DNA of 62,000 nt, from the NCBI GenBank assembly GCA_009760855.2, contig WPIO01000016.1:2930001-2992000 (forward strand), in the 5' to 3' direction. Below are positions 1 through 11,211 of the stretch, piece by piece. Position 1 is the first letter of the stretch. Every line of letters starts with the position of its first letter. Position numbers and translations under genes: made by a program. The stretch is from Cristatella mucedo (taxonomy: Eukaryota > Bryozoa > Phylactolaemata > Cristatellidae). The notes below the pieces were generated by a model that ran no database searches, was not told the origin of the DNA, and was given only the letters and a program-made list of their open reading frames with translations.

Positions 1-13
1 TTGTGTTTTTTAG

Positions 14-132
14 CCCCTGCTCGAGCGACTCACCAGCAACTATTTTAGCTAGTCAAAGAGTCAGGGTGACCTTCACGAGCAACTATGGAACCCAAGAACG
101 GCAGCCATTTCGTCTTGATTTTGATTCATCCG
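14..132 (+). CDS. Exon: C-terminal half of a CUB domain (partial gene, first exon seen)
   Basis: The exon follows an acceptor TTTTTTAG (ends at 13) and ends at a CG/GTAAGA donor. It reads PCSSDSPATI, then RVRVTFTSN and PFRLDFDSS. This matches the second half of a CUB domain: the fourth cysteine, a variable loop, a beta strand ending in FTSN, and a last strand of the F-x-L/V-x-F type. It enters with one leftover base (phase 2) and leaves in phase 1, the same phases as every later CUB second-half exon. The first half of this domain lies left of the window. Its exit phase fits the exon at 4396 directly. Confidence 0.75.
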
Positions 133-904
133 GTAAGATTGCTATTAATTATACAGCTGAAGGACAGTGTTGTTCAAATGCGATTCAGAGGGTTGTTTTT
201 ATCATCAGATCGAATCAGCACATAACCTAGGCGAAAGAAGCATGTTGACTCACTAAAGCTTTTCACTCCATTTGACATACTTTAGTCAAGTAAAACTACT
301 ATTTATCCATTTTTTGTCAAAAATACGCGAGTAAATCTGAAGCCCTATTTTGGTGTCGCATTAACTGACTCTACTACCACAACAAGTTTTACATTTGAAG
401 TATTTATTCATGACTTTAGTTGCGTGCCCTAGCTTTAGTCTACTCGCGTCTGCAACTCAACATATCGTGACTTTAGAAGGTTGGTAAACATTTAAAATAA
501 CGTGTCAAAAATATTGCTTCACAATTACAGATACTAATTTTATCCCAAAGATAGAGAGATGGTTAAAGGAATAATTCAGGCCTTACACAACTTAACATCC
601 AGAAGCAGCGGTTGATTGTAAGAATAAGTTTAATTGTTTAAGTATTGGCATAAACATGAATTTAAGAATCAGCATCATTTAGTGAAAACAAGTTGCTTTG
701 TAAAGCGTAAGGAGTTAGGTAGTAGGATAGGCTGTTGACGTAAATTCTGTTGATGTTCATTGTTTGTTCTTGCATCAGGCGATGGCCATCCAAAGTGTCT
801 TGTGATACGTATTCTGGCCAGGGCCAAGTAGCAGAGGGCATTTGCCCCTTCAACCCTTACAGCATGGTAGCGACCGTGGCAAACCCCTCTTCCACAACCG
901 TACC
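133..904. other. Intron sequence, nothing recognised
   Basis: AT-rich sequence between the first exon and a LINE-A fragment. I see no exon-like reading frame with splice sites, no known repeat and no RNA gene. Confidence 0.5.
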
Positions 905-1135
905 CAACGAATAAAAATAATAATAATAAAATAACTAATAAATCGCCTTCAGAGAAATCAATCGCTTTCTAGGCGCTTTACATTTGCTGCAAAGGAAATG
1001 CGATCCAATGGTGAGTGGTATCATGCTTGATAAACAGCATGAATAACATGGTTAGGGGTGACATGCACAGAATTTGCATGCAAGCTTGACTAGTTGCAGC
1101 ATTCACAGTGCCTGCACGCAGTGGCACATAATAGG
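905..1135 (-). mobile_element. LINE-A 3' end, 5'-truncated
   Basis: Reading the minus strand, this is the LINE-A 3' UTR ending in an (ATT)n tract. On the plus strand it shows AATAATAATAATAAAA, then the signature of GCTTTCTAGGCGCTTTAC and TTTGCTGCAAAGG, and then the region with GGTTAGGGGTGACATGCAC. It is non-coding and diverged. It lies in the first visible intron, antisense to the host gene. Confidence 0.8.
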
Positions 1136-1625
1136 CAAATTAGTGAGTTTAGTATCGAGTAGTTGTTGCATTCAAGACAGATCATCTTATTTATATTTGT
1201 GTTTATTTATTTCATTAACAGTCACTGTAGCATTGATGATCTAGTTGCAAACTAACGCATACAAGTTGCACGATTTTTGTTTATTTACAAGCCACTTACC
1301 AGGAAACTCAAAGAATTTTGCTAATTTGTAGAGTTCATAAGCCAACTACTTTGTGCCTTCAACTGATTCCAACCCTCAGTATCGCCTTTTATGGCGGCCC
1401 CCAAGGTGAATTGGGTCTCTTTTATAGGTCAAGGTAGCCCAGGTCAATAGCTTAAGTCCCGCTTCGCTTCACGGTTTGCTGCTTTGCTCTTCTTTTTGTC
1501 AGTCAGCAGAAGCTCTTCTCCCCTCAGATTTTCCGACCAAATTACAGCAACCTGTTGGCATGGAGTTTCAATGCGATTGCTGTGAACCATATTTACGCAG
1601 TCTGCAGCTCTACGAATTGAAAGCT
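1136..1625. other. Intron sequence, nothing recognised
   Basis: No exon with acceptable splice sites and no repeat family match seen. A short open frame begins at 1476 but it only runs into the SINE-1 copy that follows. Confidence 0.4.
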
Positions 1626-1755
1626 GCGCTGGCTTGGTCTAGCAGTAAAGGTGCTCGCCCCGACCAACGTCTGACTGAGGTCGTGGGCTCGAGCCCCGAG
1701 GCATATGTGAAGCGCCTGAATAGAGATTAAGTTCTCTTGGGGCGCACTATAAATG

Positions 1756-1760
<5 letters not shown>
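1626..1760 (+). mobile_element. SINE-1 copy (tRNA-derived SINE)
   Basis: A pol III A-box-like segment (TCTAGCAGTAAAGGTGCTCG) is followed by a B-box-like segment (GTGGGCTCGAGCCCC), then a 3' part with GAAGCGCCTGAATAGAGATT and TTCTCTTGGGGCGC. The same order recurs at 24.5, 41.6 (minus), 51.5 and 53.3 kb. The copy runs straight into a long TA tract. The 3' part resembles the LINE-A 3' end. Confidence 0.8.

Positions 1761-1821
<61 letters not shown>
1757..1821. repeat. (TA)n microsatellite
   Basis: About 65 bp of nearly pure TA dinucleotide with a few C or G interruptions, directly at the 3' end of the SINE-1 copy. It may have expanded from the SINE's A/T-rich tail (inference). Confidence 0.9.
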
Positions 1822-1822
<1 letters not shown>

Positions 1823-2658
1823 AGCTGCAATGCAGGAATGGTAACTCATAAAAAAGATATAAATAATATGCAGATATATACTTGATGTCTAAGAATCAGT
1901 CCCTGCGACTATGCACTTGGCTGCCATATAGCTCGAAAATATATGTGCCCCTCAGAACCCAAGCGAAAAAGCGAGCAGCAGCTGAAAGCAAAGGCATAAA
2001 CATGTGGGACTGATGGATGCATCCGCAGAGTAGTGGTCGGCCATCAGTGTATGATTGAGCACACAAAAGAATGCTGCGTTAGCGTCTCGTGAGAGGCGAC
2101 CTTATACTATTAGTTTACGTAAGCTTATAAATATACAGTGTAACGTTATACCGTTTAACGTGCCAATCCTTGCATTTTCTGCATAGGTGCTGTGCTGCCA
2201 GAGTAGAGATCATGCTCACTAACCACGAGCTGAAGCTTTCCCCTCTATTATTTTACTAGGAACAAATCAAGTACCGTCTGTTCGGTGACCACCAACGTGA
2301 GCGGAGCCCCTAACTTGCTCTTCAGAGCGATAATCCTGTTGATTACTGTAATGATAATCCAAGAACTATCTAGTTCAGCTTCACCGAAAACACATCTGAA
2401 TGTTGGCCGCGTGGCTGCATTTGAAAACCTGCAACCAAGAGAAGAGGTGTATTGCCAACGGAACATTGAGTACCCACTTTGGCTGTAAACAGCCTCCAAC
2501 CCGCGACCCATAGCGTCTTAGAAAGGCACTAAGAACCTAGAAAGGTGCTAGGCTAGAAGCGACAAAAGAGATGGTCGACTTTAGATATAAGCATTTTTGT
2601 ATCGTGCATCTGTCATTTGAATATATTGACCTTTTTAAGCCTTGCTCTTTATCTGCCT
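1822..2658. other. Intron sequence with an unassigned open frame at 2260-2488
   Basis: A plus-strand frame follows a possible acceptor (TTTTACTAG, near 2260) and reads through a hydrophobic stretch FRAIILLITVMII before stopping at 2488. It does not match either CUB half and has no matching donor, so it is not placed in the gene. The remainder shows nothing recognisable. Confidence 0.3.
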
Positions 2659-2760
2659 CTCTTAATTCCCTTTTTGCCTGAGCTGAAGACATTCGCGTTT
2701 GGATGGCTGCTAACTTTCTCAATTTTAACAATAGTAATACCACTCTATTAATTATTGGCT
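2659..2760 (+). mobile_element. Short LINE reverse-transcriptase fragment
   Basis: In one plus frame the sequence reads AEDIRVWMAANFL and then TTLLIIG. This matches the LINE-A segment just after the RT catalytic box (DDIRTCMAANFLKLNDD ... NLLVVG in the copy at 19.3 kb). It is about 100 bp, heavily diverged and without coding capacity. Confidence 0.6.
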
Positions 2761-2964
2761 AGCCTGCAAAGACAAAATTTTCTTAGCTGAACAAATAGTC
2801 ATAATTATATAGCAGCCGAAAAGGTTTAGTTGCTACAAAGTTTGCAGCAGGCAACAATAACAAATGATAGACTGTATCAGGATTCGGATCCCATGACCTG
2901 GATTATTAATTTAGGGTACCTGAGTCTTGAGCTCTGACCTGAGAACTCTTCATCAAAAGTTATG

Positions 2965-3081
2965 AGACCTGATCCTCAAGATTGGCCTAGTTACAATAGC
3001 AGCGTAAAAACTGCCCATGGACTACTTTACATGGACTACTACTAATACTACTGCTGCTGCTGTTACTACTACTACTACTAC

Positions 3082-3140
<59 letters not shown>

Positions 3141-3210
3141 CATGTAAAGTAGTCCATGGGCAGTTTTTATGCTGCTATTGTAACTAGGCAAATCTTGAGG
3201 ATCAGGTCTA

Positions 3211-3242
<32 letters not shown>

Positions 3243-3255
3243 ACTACTACTACTA
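2965..3255. repeat. Long inverted repeat with a triplet-repeat core
   Basis: The left arm (2965-3033) and right arm (3141-3209) are near-perfect reverse complements of about 69 bp. Between and beyond them are TAC/GTA and CTG/CAG triplet runs, including an uninterrupted block of TAG/GTA units at 3080-3140. The arrangement is two inverted copies of one short sequence, each ending in a triplet tract. Transcribed RNA would fold into a long hairpin. No coding potential. The class of element is not known. Confidence 0.85.
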
Positions 3256-3499
3256 TTAATATAAATAATGCAAAATGTTAATTTTACCTTCACAGAACGA
3301 CATATTTCTCTCTCTCTCGCTCTACGTATTTTGCATATTCTGTATTTAGCTTTTTTTATAATCCCATCAAGGCAGGGGTGTTCTCGACGTCATCGGGAGA
3401 AAAGTTTTAGGCATAAAAAGCATACTAAAATAGGCAAGATCTCCAAAGAATGCGAGGCTGGTTCGAGGCACGGCTAAATGACTAATAGTCAGAAGAGCT

Positions 3500-3850
3500 G
3501 TTGGTATGATGCCGAGGCCTGGCTGGTAAGTCGTTCGGATATGTAGATTAGAGCAAGAGAATGAAGGGACCTAAAAGAGAGAGAAAAAGTCTTGCAGTCA
3601 GCTTGATGAGGAGCCAGTGTAGATATGTGAGAAATGTTGCAATGTAGCAAGTGTGACGTTCACGACAGACAAGCCTACCTACCGAGTTTTGCACAAGCCG
3701 TAAGCACCTTACTGCACAGGTCTGAAGACCTGAAAGTAACGAGTTATAGAAGCGAAGACGGGATGCGGCACAGCACATGGATTAACTTGCACATGGCATC
3801 CTGTCTAGCCAGGCTCAAATTCTGCAGTGTACGGATCTGCGTGTGATTCA
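3500..3850 (-). mobile_element. LINE-A fragment, C-terminal part of the RT protein
   Basis: The minus strand reads RFYNSLLSGLQTCAVRCLRLVQNS and then RLVCRERHTC, a clear match to the region downstream of the RT core in LINE-A (SRLDFCNSLLTGL ... RRLQLVQNSAARLVCRERRSC at 19.6 kb). Frames are broken and both ends are missing. Confidence 0.8.
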
Positions 3851-4395
3851 GGGCATGCTGCTTGGTCTGTTCCAGCTCACCACTGGCCGTGCGTGGCCAT
3901 GTCGGCTCACGCATTCTAGCGCTATCCGTGCAGGTTACATAGTTAGATTTTGTCCGCTTCAACCGATGCGTATCAATAACTCCGGCCTCCCTCCGTTGAA
4001 ATCGATTCTCGTGAAGTGAATTTTGAAGCACCCAGCAAGAGGTTTATTTTTCTTAATGGTGAAATATAAAAAAAAGCATCATCATTTATTGTTATTAAAA
4101 GTTCCGAGCAGCTTCTAATCTGCCGTAGAAAATTATTTTTTGGTTCCTGAGTAGTTTTCGTGCTTACCTGTGCATTATTTCGTGCATTTTACGGGCCAGA
4201 GTTCCTACTTATCGGTTGCTTTGAGAGTCTTCTTGAGTGCTTTTGCGTGCTGGCCTAAGCATGGGACTGTCTTGGATATTTTATAGGCATGATACCTTGC
4301 GTTTCATTTAACTTTAGTTTTGCAGCAAGTTTCAAAGGGTCTAGATAGAGATTTAGTTGCTTTAAATAATTAACAAATGAATTTTAAAATTGAAG
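3851..4395. other. Intron sequence up to the CUB1 acceptor, nothing recognised
   Basis: AT-rich, with no repeat signature seen. The last bases before 4396 are AAAATTGAAG, a pyrimidine-poor acceptor whose use is inferred from the phase and from the D-C-G-G start of the next exon. Confidence 0.4.
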
Positions 4396-4609
4396 ACTGT
4401 GGAGGCGCCGTCCTTCCTGGACAATACTTTGCATCTCCGATCCGTGCTGGAGTCGACCAAGCCATCAACTGCACATGGAAGCTGATGCCTTTGTCAAATA
4501 TCGCCAAACTTGTCTTTACGTCACTGTCTTTCCAGTCCAGGAGCTGCGAGGACGGCTACCTAGCGGTGTATAGTGGCAAACGCATAGATCCTCAAGCTCT
4601 GCTCATGAG
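4396..4609 (+). CDS. Exon: CUB1, first half
   Basis: The exon starts in phase 1 and completes an Asp codon, giving D-CGGAVLPGQYF, the classic CUB opening. It then shows NCTWKL (second cysteine plus conserved Trp), KLVFTSLSF, and SCEDGYLAVYSG (third cysteine followed by the acidic loop and the D/G-x-L strand). It ends AG/GTAAGG in phase 2. Both cysteines of the first disulfide are present. The acceptor tract is weak, but the domain start and phase agree with the CUB5 exon at 41154. Confidence 0.85.
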
Positions 4610-4777
4610 GTAAGGTCAAGGACGACAGACACTATGCTGCACCGCTGGAAAAACGCCGCAACCAACCGAGTCAGCGAGCTGTGGCACAGCCTCGTAGAAC
4701 GTTCGAGCTAACCTCTGCACCGGAAGCCTTATTAGCATCCTCGATGCCTGATTGGCCGCTTTTCTCGAAATCCGCAG

Positions 4778-4902
4778 GTACTGCTTCTCGAACTCTTTAG
4801 CCCCTGTAGAGCCAACTTGGATTGGAAAAGAGGCCGTCTTCTATCTCTTCAGCCGTGGTGTCGGAGTGTCGCCGACATTCAAGGCCATCCTGTCACCACT
4901 TG
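4778..4902 (+). CDS. Exon: CUB1, second half
   Basis: After a 168-bp intron and acceptor AATCCGCAG, the first base completes the Arg codon and the frame reads YCFSNSLAPVEP (fourth cysteine), GKEAVFYLFSRG, then PTFKAILSPL. It ends CTTG/GTAAGT in phase 1. Length (125 bp) and layout match the other CUB second-half exons. With the previous exon all four CUB cysteines are present. The frame closes with no stop. Confidence 0.85.
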
Positions 4903-5429
4903 GTAAGTCGAATAATCAGCACTGATCGATTGATTTACACTTTTGAATTAATTTTCATTCACCACGAGCTATCAAAGTCATTTGCGTTCATCGGATGCTA
5001 CAAATGATGAGACAGAAAAATCTGCAAGCACAATTATTGGCCCTTGTATATGATTGCTTCTAAATTTCATGTCACATTAGACCTACTTTTATTCAGTGAC
5101 GTTGTCCAACTGGTGCGCTGTGAGAGTCTTTAAGAGACCATGTCATTGAGCCAGTATGCTTCATTTTTCTGAAATTTAGAGACTTAAAATTATGGATTTA
5201 AGGAAATAAATTACTACCCTGTGAAGATTTCTGAGTGCTCAAACTTATTTACGTAGCGAGTCTACTGTGCACTGAAGATATTCTTGCTGCAGAGAAGCGA
5301 GATAAGAGCGTTCGCTGTGACTGGTTGCATAATCTTCTTCCAACTTAGTTACCTCGTTAAGCTAAGTCATCCTCAGGATCAGCTGTGCAGACGTGACGTC
5401 AGCTTCTATTTCTTTTGGAGCATTTCGCC
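4903..5429. other. Intron sequence, nothing recognised
   Basis: AT-rich, with no exon, RNA or repeat signature seen. Confidence 0.4.
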
Positions 5430-5650
5430 ATAACAACAAAAATAACAATACTATATTTGTATAGAACCACCAGAGAACTTTACATTTTTGTCTCGGCGCT
5501 TTGCTTGTACTGTAAAGTAAGCATGATCGCATGGATAGTGGTAGTATCCACAATGTCAGCACGCGTAATATGGTTAGTGGTGACATATGCAGGATCTGCA
5601 CGCAAGTATGGTTGGCGGCAGCATGAACAGTCTCAGAGCACATAAGCAAG
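5430..5650 (-). mobile_element. Decayed LINE-A 3' end
   Basis: The plus strand shows, in the order expected for a minus-strand LINE-A 3' UTR, a degraded AAATAACAATACTATAT tail, CAGAGAACTT, CGGCGCTTTGC, AAGCATGAT, and then the repeated GTGGTGACATATGCAGG and GCAGCATGAACAGT blocks. More diverged than the copies at 22 and 48 kb. Confidence 0.65.
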
Positions 5651-6239
5651 CAAGGGTAGAATCGCTCGGGCCCGTTAATTGATTTCTCTACTAATTAAAG
5701 CGTGAAACTCCGTCAGACTTCCGTCATGCGGCAAGGCGGGGCAGCTCTGTCTTCTGTGAACACTACTTCCGAGAGTAACATGTACTAGGCGTGAATTAGC
5801 CAAACGAGTCCAATGGCAATGAGCTATCGCTATAAATAGGTGCGATTTGAGCTTCTTTTTAAGTCGTCAAATCTGGGAAGATGACGTCAGTCGAGAGTTC
5901 CGGACATGGCAGCATAGGAACTAAAGGCACGCTTTATAATTACAGCTGACGGCTCAGCTGCACAGTTATTTTGGTTTGGGGTCAGCCCTCAATGAGCAAG
6001 AACCAGAAGAAGCGGCCACCCAACCAACTTATTAAGTTCTACCTCGCGAGGACGCCTAGCATCTTGATATTCTTACTGCCGAATATCGGAATACCTGTGA
6101 AATTTTAACAATCACAGTAGTACATGCGAAACCTGCAGTGCGGTGCGCAAGCGATCATGGCGTATGCCATTGCTTAGCTGGCTTTGCTGAGCTGGCAGCG
6201 TCCACGTAGCCACCGAGGGTATCAAGTCATGCGTTTTGC
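5651..6239. other. Intron sequence, nothing recognised
   Basis: No exon, RNA gene or repeat signature seen. Confidence 0.4.
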
Positions 6240-6885
6240 ATCGGCTCGCCGGAAGCTCTCCTTGGACTCTGAAAGCAGCTCGCTGCCTCCTGAGGGCAGC
6301 ATTATCAGTCGAAGACGTTTCGCGTCAGCCTTCAAGCAACGGATCAACTTTAAAGTTTTGTCAATTACTTTTAGGTCACTTTGTTCGTTGGCTCCAGCCT
6401 ATCTCTCAGATAAACTCCCCACCCGGCCAAGCATCGTACCACCCGCTTTTCGGAATCCAAGAGTTTACCACTACCTCGTACAAACCTCAAATCCTTTGGA
6501 GACCGTGCATTTAGTTCGTATGCTGCCAAAGCCTGGAAATCCCTCCCGACATGCGTTTTAACATCCCCTGACTTGACCACCTTTAAAAAGAACCTAAAAA
6601 TTTACCTATTTAGGACAGCATTTAGTGGCTCCCTGTGATTCGTCCTTCATGCGCTTATGCGTGCTGCCGCTGTGCATGCTGCCACTAACCACATATACAT
6701 GCTTACCCTGTGCATATCACCCATAACCACGTTGTTCATGTTGTTTATCAAGCAATATATTACTCACGATTCAATCGCGTTTCCCGTTGCAGCAAATGTA
6801 AAACACCTAGAAAGAGATTGAGTTCTCTGAGGGCGCTTTATCAAGTGCATTATTATTATTATCAAGTGCATTCTTATAATCACCT
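6240..6885 (+). mobile_element. LINE-A 3' fragment (RT C-terminus, 3' UTR and tail)
   Basis: In broken frames the plus strand reads RINFKVLSITFRSLCSLAPAY, then HRTTRFS-like and SFGDRAFSSYAAKAWKSLP-like segments, the signature of the LINE-A protein C-terminus. It continues through the 3' UTR (CTGTGCATATCACCC, TTCATGTTGTTTATCAAGC) to CTCTGAGGGCGCTTTATCAAG and an (ATT)n tail near 6863. The 5' side is truncated. Sense orientation relative to the host gene. Confidence 0.85.
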
Positions 6886-8458
6886 TGAGTACCGTATTGT
6901 CTTGGACGAATGCAAGGTGTCCATTGCAATTTTGTAAAACACTACTTTTACTTAAGAGCTACCAAGAGGCTTGTTATTTAGCAACTTTTTGGCATATCGT
7001 AAATCTTCACTAGGCGTAATTTAAATAACGTACATGTCAACTGTCTGAAATTTAGAAGTTTCCCTCAGAAGACTGCTTCTACAGCTACTAATCGTGGTGG
7101 TCCCTTCGTGATTGTTCTCGAAGTTTCTCAAATATTAGAGGTTGCTATCCACCTCGAATGACTAAATATCGCTCAAACTTTATTGTTTTCCTAATACCAG
7201 ACAAGTTTTGACAAATCAATGGTTGGGCTACCGAATTAAGTAATAAAAATTTCAGTTTGACCGATAAGGCTACGCTTGTTTTCACAATTCAAGATTTCAA
7301 GTCACTCACTTTCTTTGCCACGAAGCTGCAAGGAATTAATGATTGATTAGTCTATGCCAGAAAAATTTTAATCCGACCCTTAAGGCTCAGCATTCATTGC
7401 CCTAATTCACTCACTGCTGCGCTAGTGTCAGCCTCCAGTTTCCCTCAGGCCGTCTATTAAAAATACGTCGAGAGTCTTTTTCGTGAACTTCTTAAGAAAT
7501 GCTTGCATTAGGTGTGCGGTATGTTATTAGAATAGGCAGAGTTGACAGAGCACACTTCGCTGGCAACCTTGACGATTGCGGTCGCTAACATTGCGGATAA
7601 CCGCATCTCTTGTAACGTAGACACGACTCAATTGGTACAGGTGTTAAGCATGTGAGGAATTTCAAAATAGCAGCACGGGAAGCTCAGATCCGCAAAGAGG
7701 TCACTCAGCGCAAAAGAGGTCACCAAAAAGAGCTACCGTACTTGTTCTATCTCTATACTAACACTATAAGCACACTAACCAAATGGCTGTAACGTGAAGC
7801 AATATGGCAGTTGTATACTTATAAAAAAATTGTACATTATTAGCCTATCGTCGCAAAAGATCACTAAGAGAAAACCCAGACTTGGCTTTTGAAGGTGAGA
7901 TCCCGGGCTTCACGGTTTTATGGTAACTTTAACTCGAACGAAAATGACAATTTCACCGAGTAATAGTCATGCATACATTCCATCTAATTTGAGATATATT
8001 TTGCATTTCATTTACAATTGAATTTCCATTGCTTGCATTAATTAAATATAAAGCCTGTAAATGCGCGTTTTTATCTTACGCTGTCGATCTGTCGGACACC
8101 AATTTTGTGCGTAAGCGCTATCACCTCAAACTAAACCGTTATGTCCTTAATTATCTTACTATTGCATTAAATTACAGTGCAACGTTTTTGCTTAAAAGTT
8201 TATGGTTTTAATACTGACTCAGCTGTGCCCCCCTTAGATTTTACTCACCGCTTGACGAAACGCGTTCGCTGTCTTCAGGGAAAAGCGGCCGAGGCTAGTA
8301 GCAAGTAACTAGAGTTTTAATAAGCCATCTTATTCTACTTACTTTTGTAACCTATTGCCGCACTTTTATCATTTCTATGCCCAGATATCGCATGACCGTA
8401 TAAAGAGTGCAATGTTATTCATATTACTGTAATTAAATTAAATCGTGGCTTCACTTAG
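6886..8458. other. Intron sequence, nothing recognised
   Basis: About 1.6 kb of AT-rich sequence with short frames only. I find no CUB-like exon, repeat family or RNA gene. Confidence 0.4.
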
Positions 8459-8654
8459 GTTACCAGCCCACCGTGCGTGCCCCGAATCCTCTGACGTCAT
8501 ACAACTATCCTCGCAACTACCCTGGAGGTACGAGTGTCAGCTGGCTAGTCGCAGCGTACGCAGGGAGAGTATTTCAGCTCAATTTCACCGACTTCAACTT
8601 AACGGACACTCAAGACTGCGTAAGGCTGGTGTCGCCCATATCTGGCATAAATGC
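8459..8654 (+). CDS. Exon: CUB2, first half (lacks both first-pair cysteines)
   Basis: Acceptor CTTCACTTAG, phase 1 entry completing a Gly codon (GYQPTVRAP). The exon shows SYNYPRNYPGG (the CUB S-P-N-Y-P element), SVSWLVAA where CUB domains normally have C-x-W, RVFQLNFTDFNL, and DCVRLVSP (third cysteine). It ends in phase 2 at GC/GTAAGT. The expected first cysteine (D-C-G-G) and second cysteine (C-x-W) are both absent, so the first disulfide is lost as a pair while the fold signature remains. Confidence 0.85.
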
Positions 8655-8732
8655 GTAAGTATTCTGCAAGTAATGATCTTACATGCTGAGCATTACACTT
8701 GAACCCGTGAGCAAACCATGACTTGTGTATAG

Positions 8733-8860
8733 AACAAACTACTGTGGAGGGGAAACTCCGCAGCCTTACGATTCAATTGCGTCATCCGTCACGGTTTACA
8801 TGGACTCCTTGAACCATCTGAATCCTTCATCTGGATTTAACACATCCGTCGTTTCTCCGG
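8733..8860 (+). CDS. Exon: CUB2, second half
   Basis: After a 78-bp intron, the acceptor TTGTGTATAG opens a frame reading TNYCGGETPQ (fourth cysteine), then SVTVYMDSL, and SGFNTSVVSP, the CUB closing strand. It exits in phase 1 at CCGG/GTAAGG. It pairs with the Cys in DCVRLV of the previous exon. The second disulfide of CUB2 is therefore intact. Confidence 0.85.
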
Positions 8861-9149
8861 GTAAGGCTCGCAGTTTCCCTTTTGGTGCAATAAATCTGTG
8901 CCTCCGACAGCGTCCAACTGACGTCGCAGTACGAGGCACCTAAAAATAGCGACAGCGTCATAAATCGGCCCATCACCTGCACTGTGACCGCGAGCTTACT
9001 GCTAGGGGCTTGTACAGAAAAAAATTATTTCGGAAGAAGCAGTGCAAGAAGAGTGCAAGTTATGAGCGGCCCCCGCATTGTGAATGTTAGGAAACTGCCG
9101 AAACTCTCCGCGCCAGCCCCTCGGTAGAGGAAATAACAGCCTTCACAAG

Positions 9150-9158
9150 AGAAGAGTA

Positions 9159-9191
<33 letters not shown>

Positions 9192-9393
9192 CGAGTGAGA
9201 GGGCGTGTGTGAGAGAGAGAGAGAGAGAAAGACAGAGGGAGCGAGATAGAAATCAAGAAGGATAAGAAAAAAGAGAGAACGAGAGAGCAAAGGGAGTGAG
9301 AAGCAGAGAGAAGGAATGTGAAAGAGAGAGCGAAAGAGTGAGAGAAAGAGCGCTAGAGGAATAGAGAGAGCGAGAGAGAGAGAGAGGGAGAAA

Positions 9394-9472
<79 letters not shown>

Positions 9473-9478
9473 AGAGAA
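9150..9478. repeat. (GA)n microsatellite, long and interrupted
   Basis: About 330 bp of GA dinucleotide, pure in the last 80 bp and degraded with GAAA, GAGC and GGGA variants before that. Reading frames across it give long Ser/Leu runs on the minus strand and are not genes. It lies in the CUB2-CUB3 intron directly upstream of a LINE-A fragment. Confidence 0.95.
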
Positions 9479-9499
9479 AACGACGTATCCATGTCCTGA

Positions 9500-10440
9500 A
9501 GTTCACATCCAAATTAAAGAAGACAGCTTCTGAAGGAAGATATATCTTTGGACCATATTTTCACTGTTCTGATTACATGGTGCATTGATCTGCTACTGCA
9601 ATGCATAAATAACATCACAAATATGTTATTAGCTTCATGTTTTGCTTCAGCACCTGTCATAAAGGGTGTAGTCAGACCACTACTCCAAAAACCCACAATA
9701 GTAAAAGAGAGCTTGAGCAACTTCTGCCAGATCTCTCTTCTACCGTTTTTTTAAAGACACTGGAACGATTCGTGGCAGATTAACTCAACTCATAAATTGG
9801 AATTTCAAACCTTGATAACAAGTTCCAGCCTGGATTTCGAACTAGTCACTTCACAGGGTCAGCATTGAATTGAGCATATCAAGACCTACTTAGGAATGCA
9901 GATTTAGCTAGAGGAGCTCTACTTTTTTTGCTCGATCTTTTAACAGCTTTGGATACTATCGATCCCCAAGTTCTTCTTGGGCGCTTCGGCATCACTACAG
10001 CAAAAGCACTCCAGTGGTTCAGGTCCTATCTCAGACGGAGCTCCAGCGTGGTGATTGCGAATTGACAAATATCCTCCGAGTAACCTCTGCCTGCAATATG
10101 AAGTACCTCGGGACTCTGTGCTAGATCCTGTTATTTTCGCGGTTTATACTTTCCCTCTTGCATGTGATTGCCAAGCACAATCAAGGCTTCCACTACCGTG
10201 CAGATGACAGTCATTTGTACTCGTGCTTTGATCCGTCCAAGCCCTCCATCAAGTCAAATTTTCCTCATATCTCTTGCCGCATGTATTCATTACATACACA
10301 CATAGATGACAGCAGACTTTGCTTAACCGAACGATGATAAGAAAATAACTTACTAGTCGTGGGCAAGCCACATGTCATTCAGAAATTGGAGAGGTTATAG
10401 CTCAACAGAGGATCTTCCAGCATATTATCCATTCCTAGTA
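9500..10440 (+). mobile_element. LINE-A fragment, RT domain, heavily decayed
   Basis: The plus strand reads VLITWCIDLLLQCINNI and KGVVRPLLQKPTI (RT fingers). It continues with degraded segments for LLDLLTALDTIDPQVLL (motif A), ALQWFRSYL, GLRA-type VPRDSVLDP (motif B), and a decayed YADD region near 10200. It ends in the segment for IQKLERL. There are many stops and frameshifts. It is collinear with 18500-19390 of the better copy. Confidence 0.85.
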
Positions 10441-10484
10441 AATCTTCACTAAATCCAGGTTTCACATTCCAAAGTGACCTTGCA

Positions 10485-11211
10485 TGTATGTATGTGTCTA
10501 TGTCTGTAACTCCACAAAGTCATAAAGACCATGTGCATTGTACGCAAGAGAAGTTTGTATTGCCCACGAACAGCCTAAGCGGCTTTCGGTACGCATTCGG
10601 TAGCCAGCAGACTTCGTCTCACGAAACGAAGAGAAAGTGGGAAGTATACCAGAGTCAGGAGAGCAGTCGAGGTAGTGAGTAGCAAGACAGTAGCAGCTAA
10701 GGACCGCTGAAAAGAGTGAGCCACAGTCGGCAGCAGGAGAGCAGTTGCAGTTGCGTAAAAGTTATGGAAGTTAGTTCTACAGTCTAGGACCTGCAGAGCT
10801 AAAGCTTCGCCAATGGTCTTTAAGCAGAGGAATGGAACAGCTAATTGATAGTCTAAACAGGACCTTTGGGCGCAAAGAGGCTGAAACTGATGCAGCAGGT
10901 CAGCTAGGTACGAAGCAGCCAAGTCGTGGAGGGCTTTGTGGGTCAGCCTAAGAACTTTGCTCTGTATCCGTTGCTCAACCGGCATCCATTCTAGCTCTTT
11001 TAGCAAAGAAGACACGTGCTCAAACCTCAGGGTCTTGAAGACGAGCCTCGCAGCCTATTCATAGTCAGCTGCAGTGGCCTAATTGCTTTCTTTGGCAGCC
11101 CAGCCAAAAGAGAATTACAATAATCAATCCGAGACAGAACTAAGGAGCTAGTCACATTTTTTACAAGCCACTGTGGAAGACAGCTCCTAATTTTGGATAG
11201 TGATTGGACGT
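10485..11211 (-). mobile_element. LINE-B 3' part (left piece of an interrupted copy)
   Basis: The minus strand reads LLKELEWMPVEQRIQSKVL and LTHKALHDLAASYLADLLHQFQP, then AVPFLCLKT, matching the LINE-B C-terminus at 16.4-16.7 kb. The element's 3' terminus is the CTGTAACTCCACAAAGTCAT block at 10501. Its 5' side stops at GACGTGAT (11217), where LINE-A has inserted; the copy resumes near 11499. Confidence 0.85.

Noticed and set aside
2260-2488. Possible extra exon with a hydrophobic stretch
   Set aside because: No fit to CUB first or second half, wrong phase context and no donor; the 132 to 4396 junction is already in phase without it.
3081-3293. Frame with poly-Ser and poly-Tyr
   Set aside because: Produced by the triplet-repeat core of the inverted repeat.
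9087-9512. Long minus-strand frames of Ser and Leu
   Set aside because: Translation of the GA microsatellite only.
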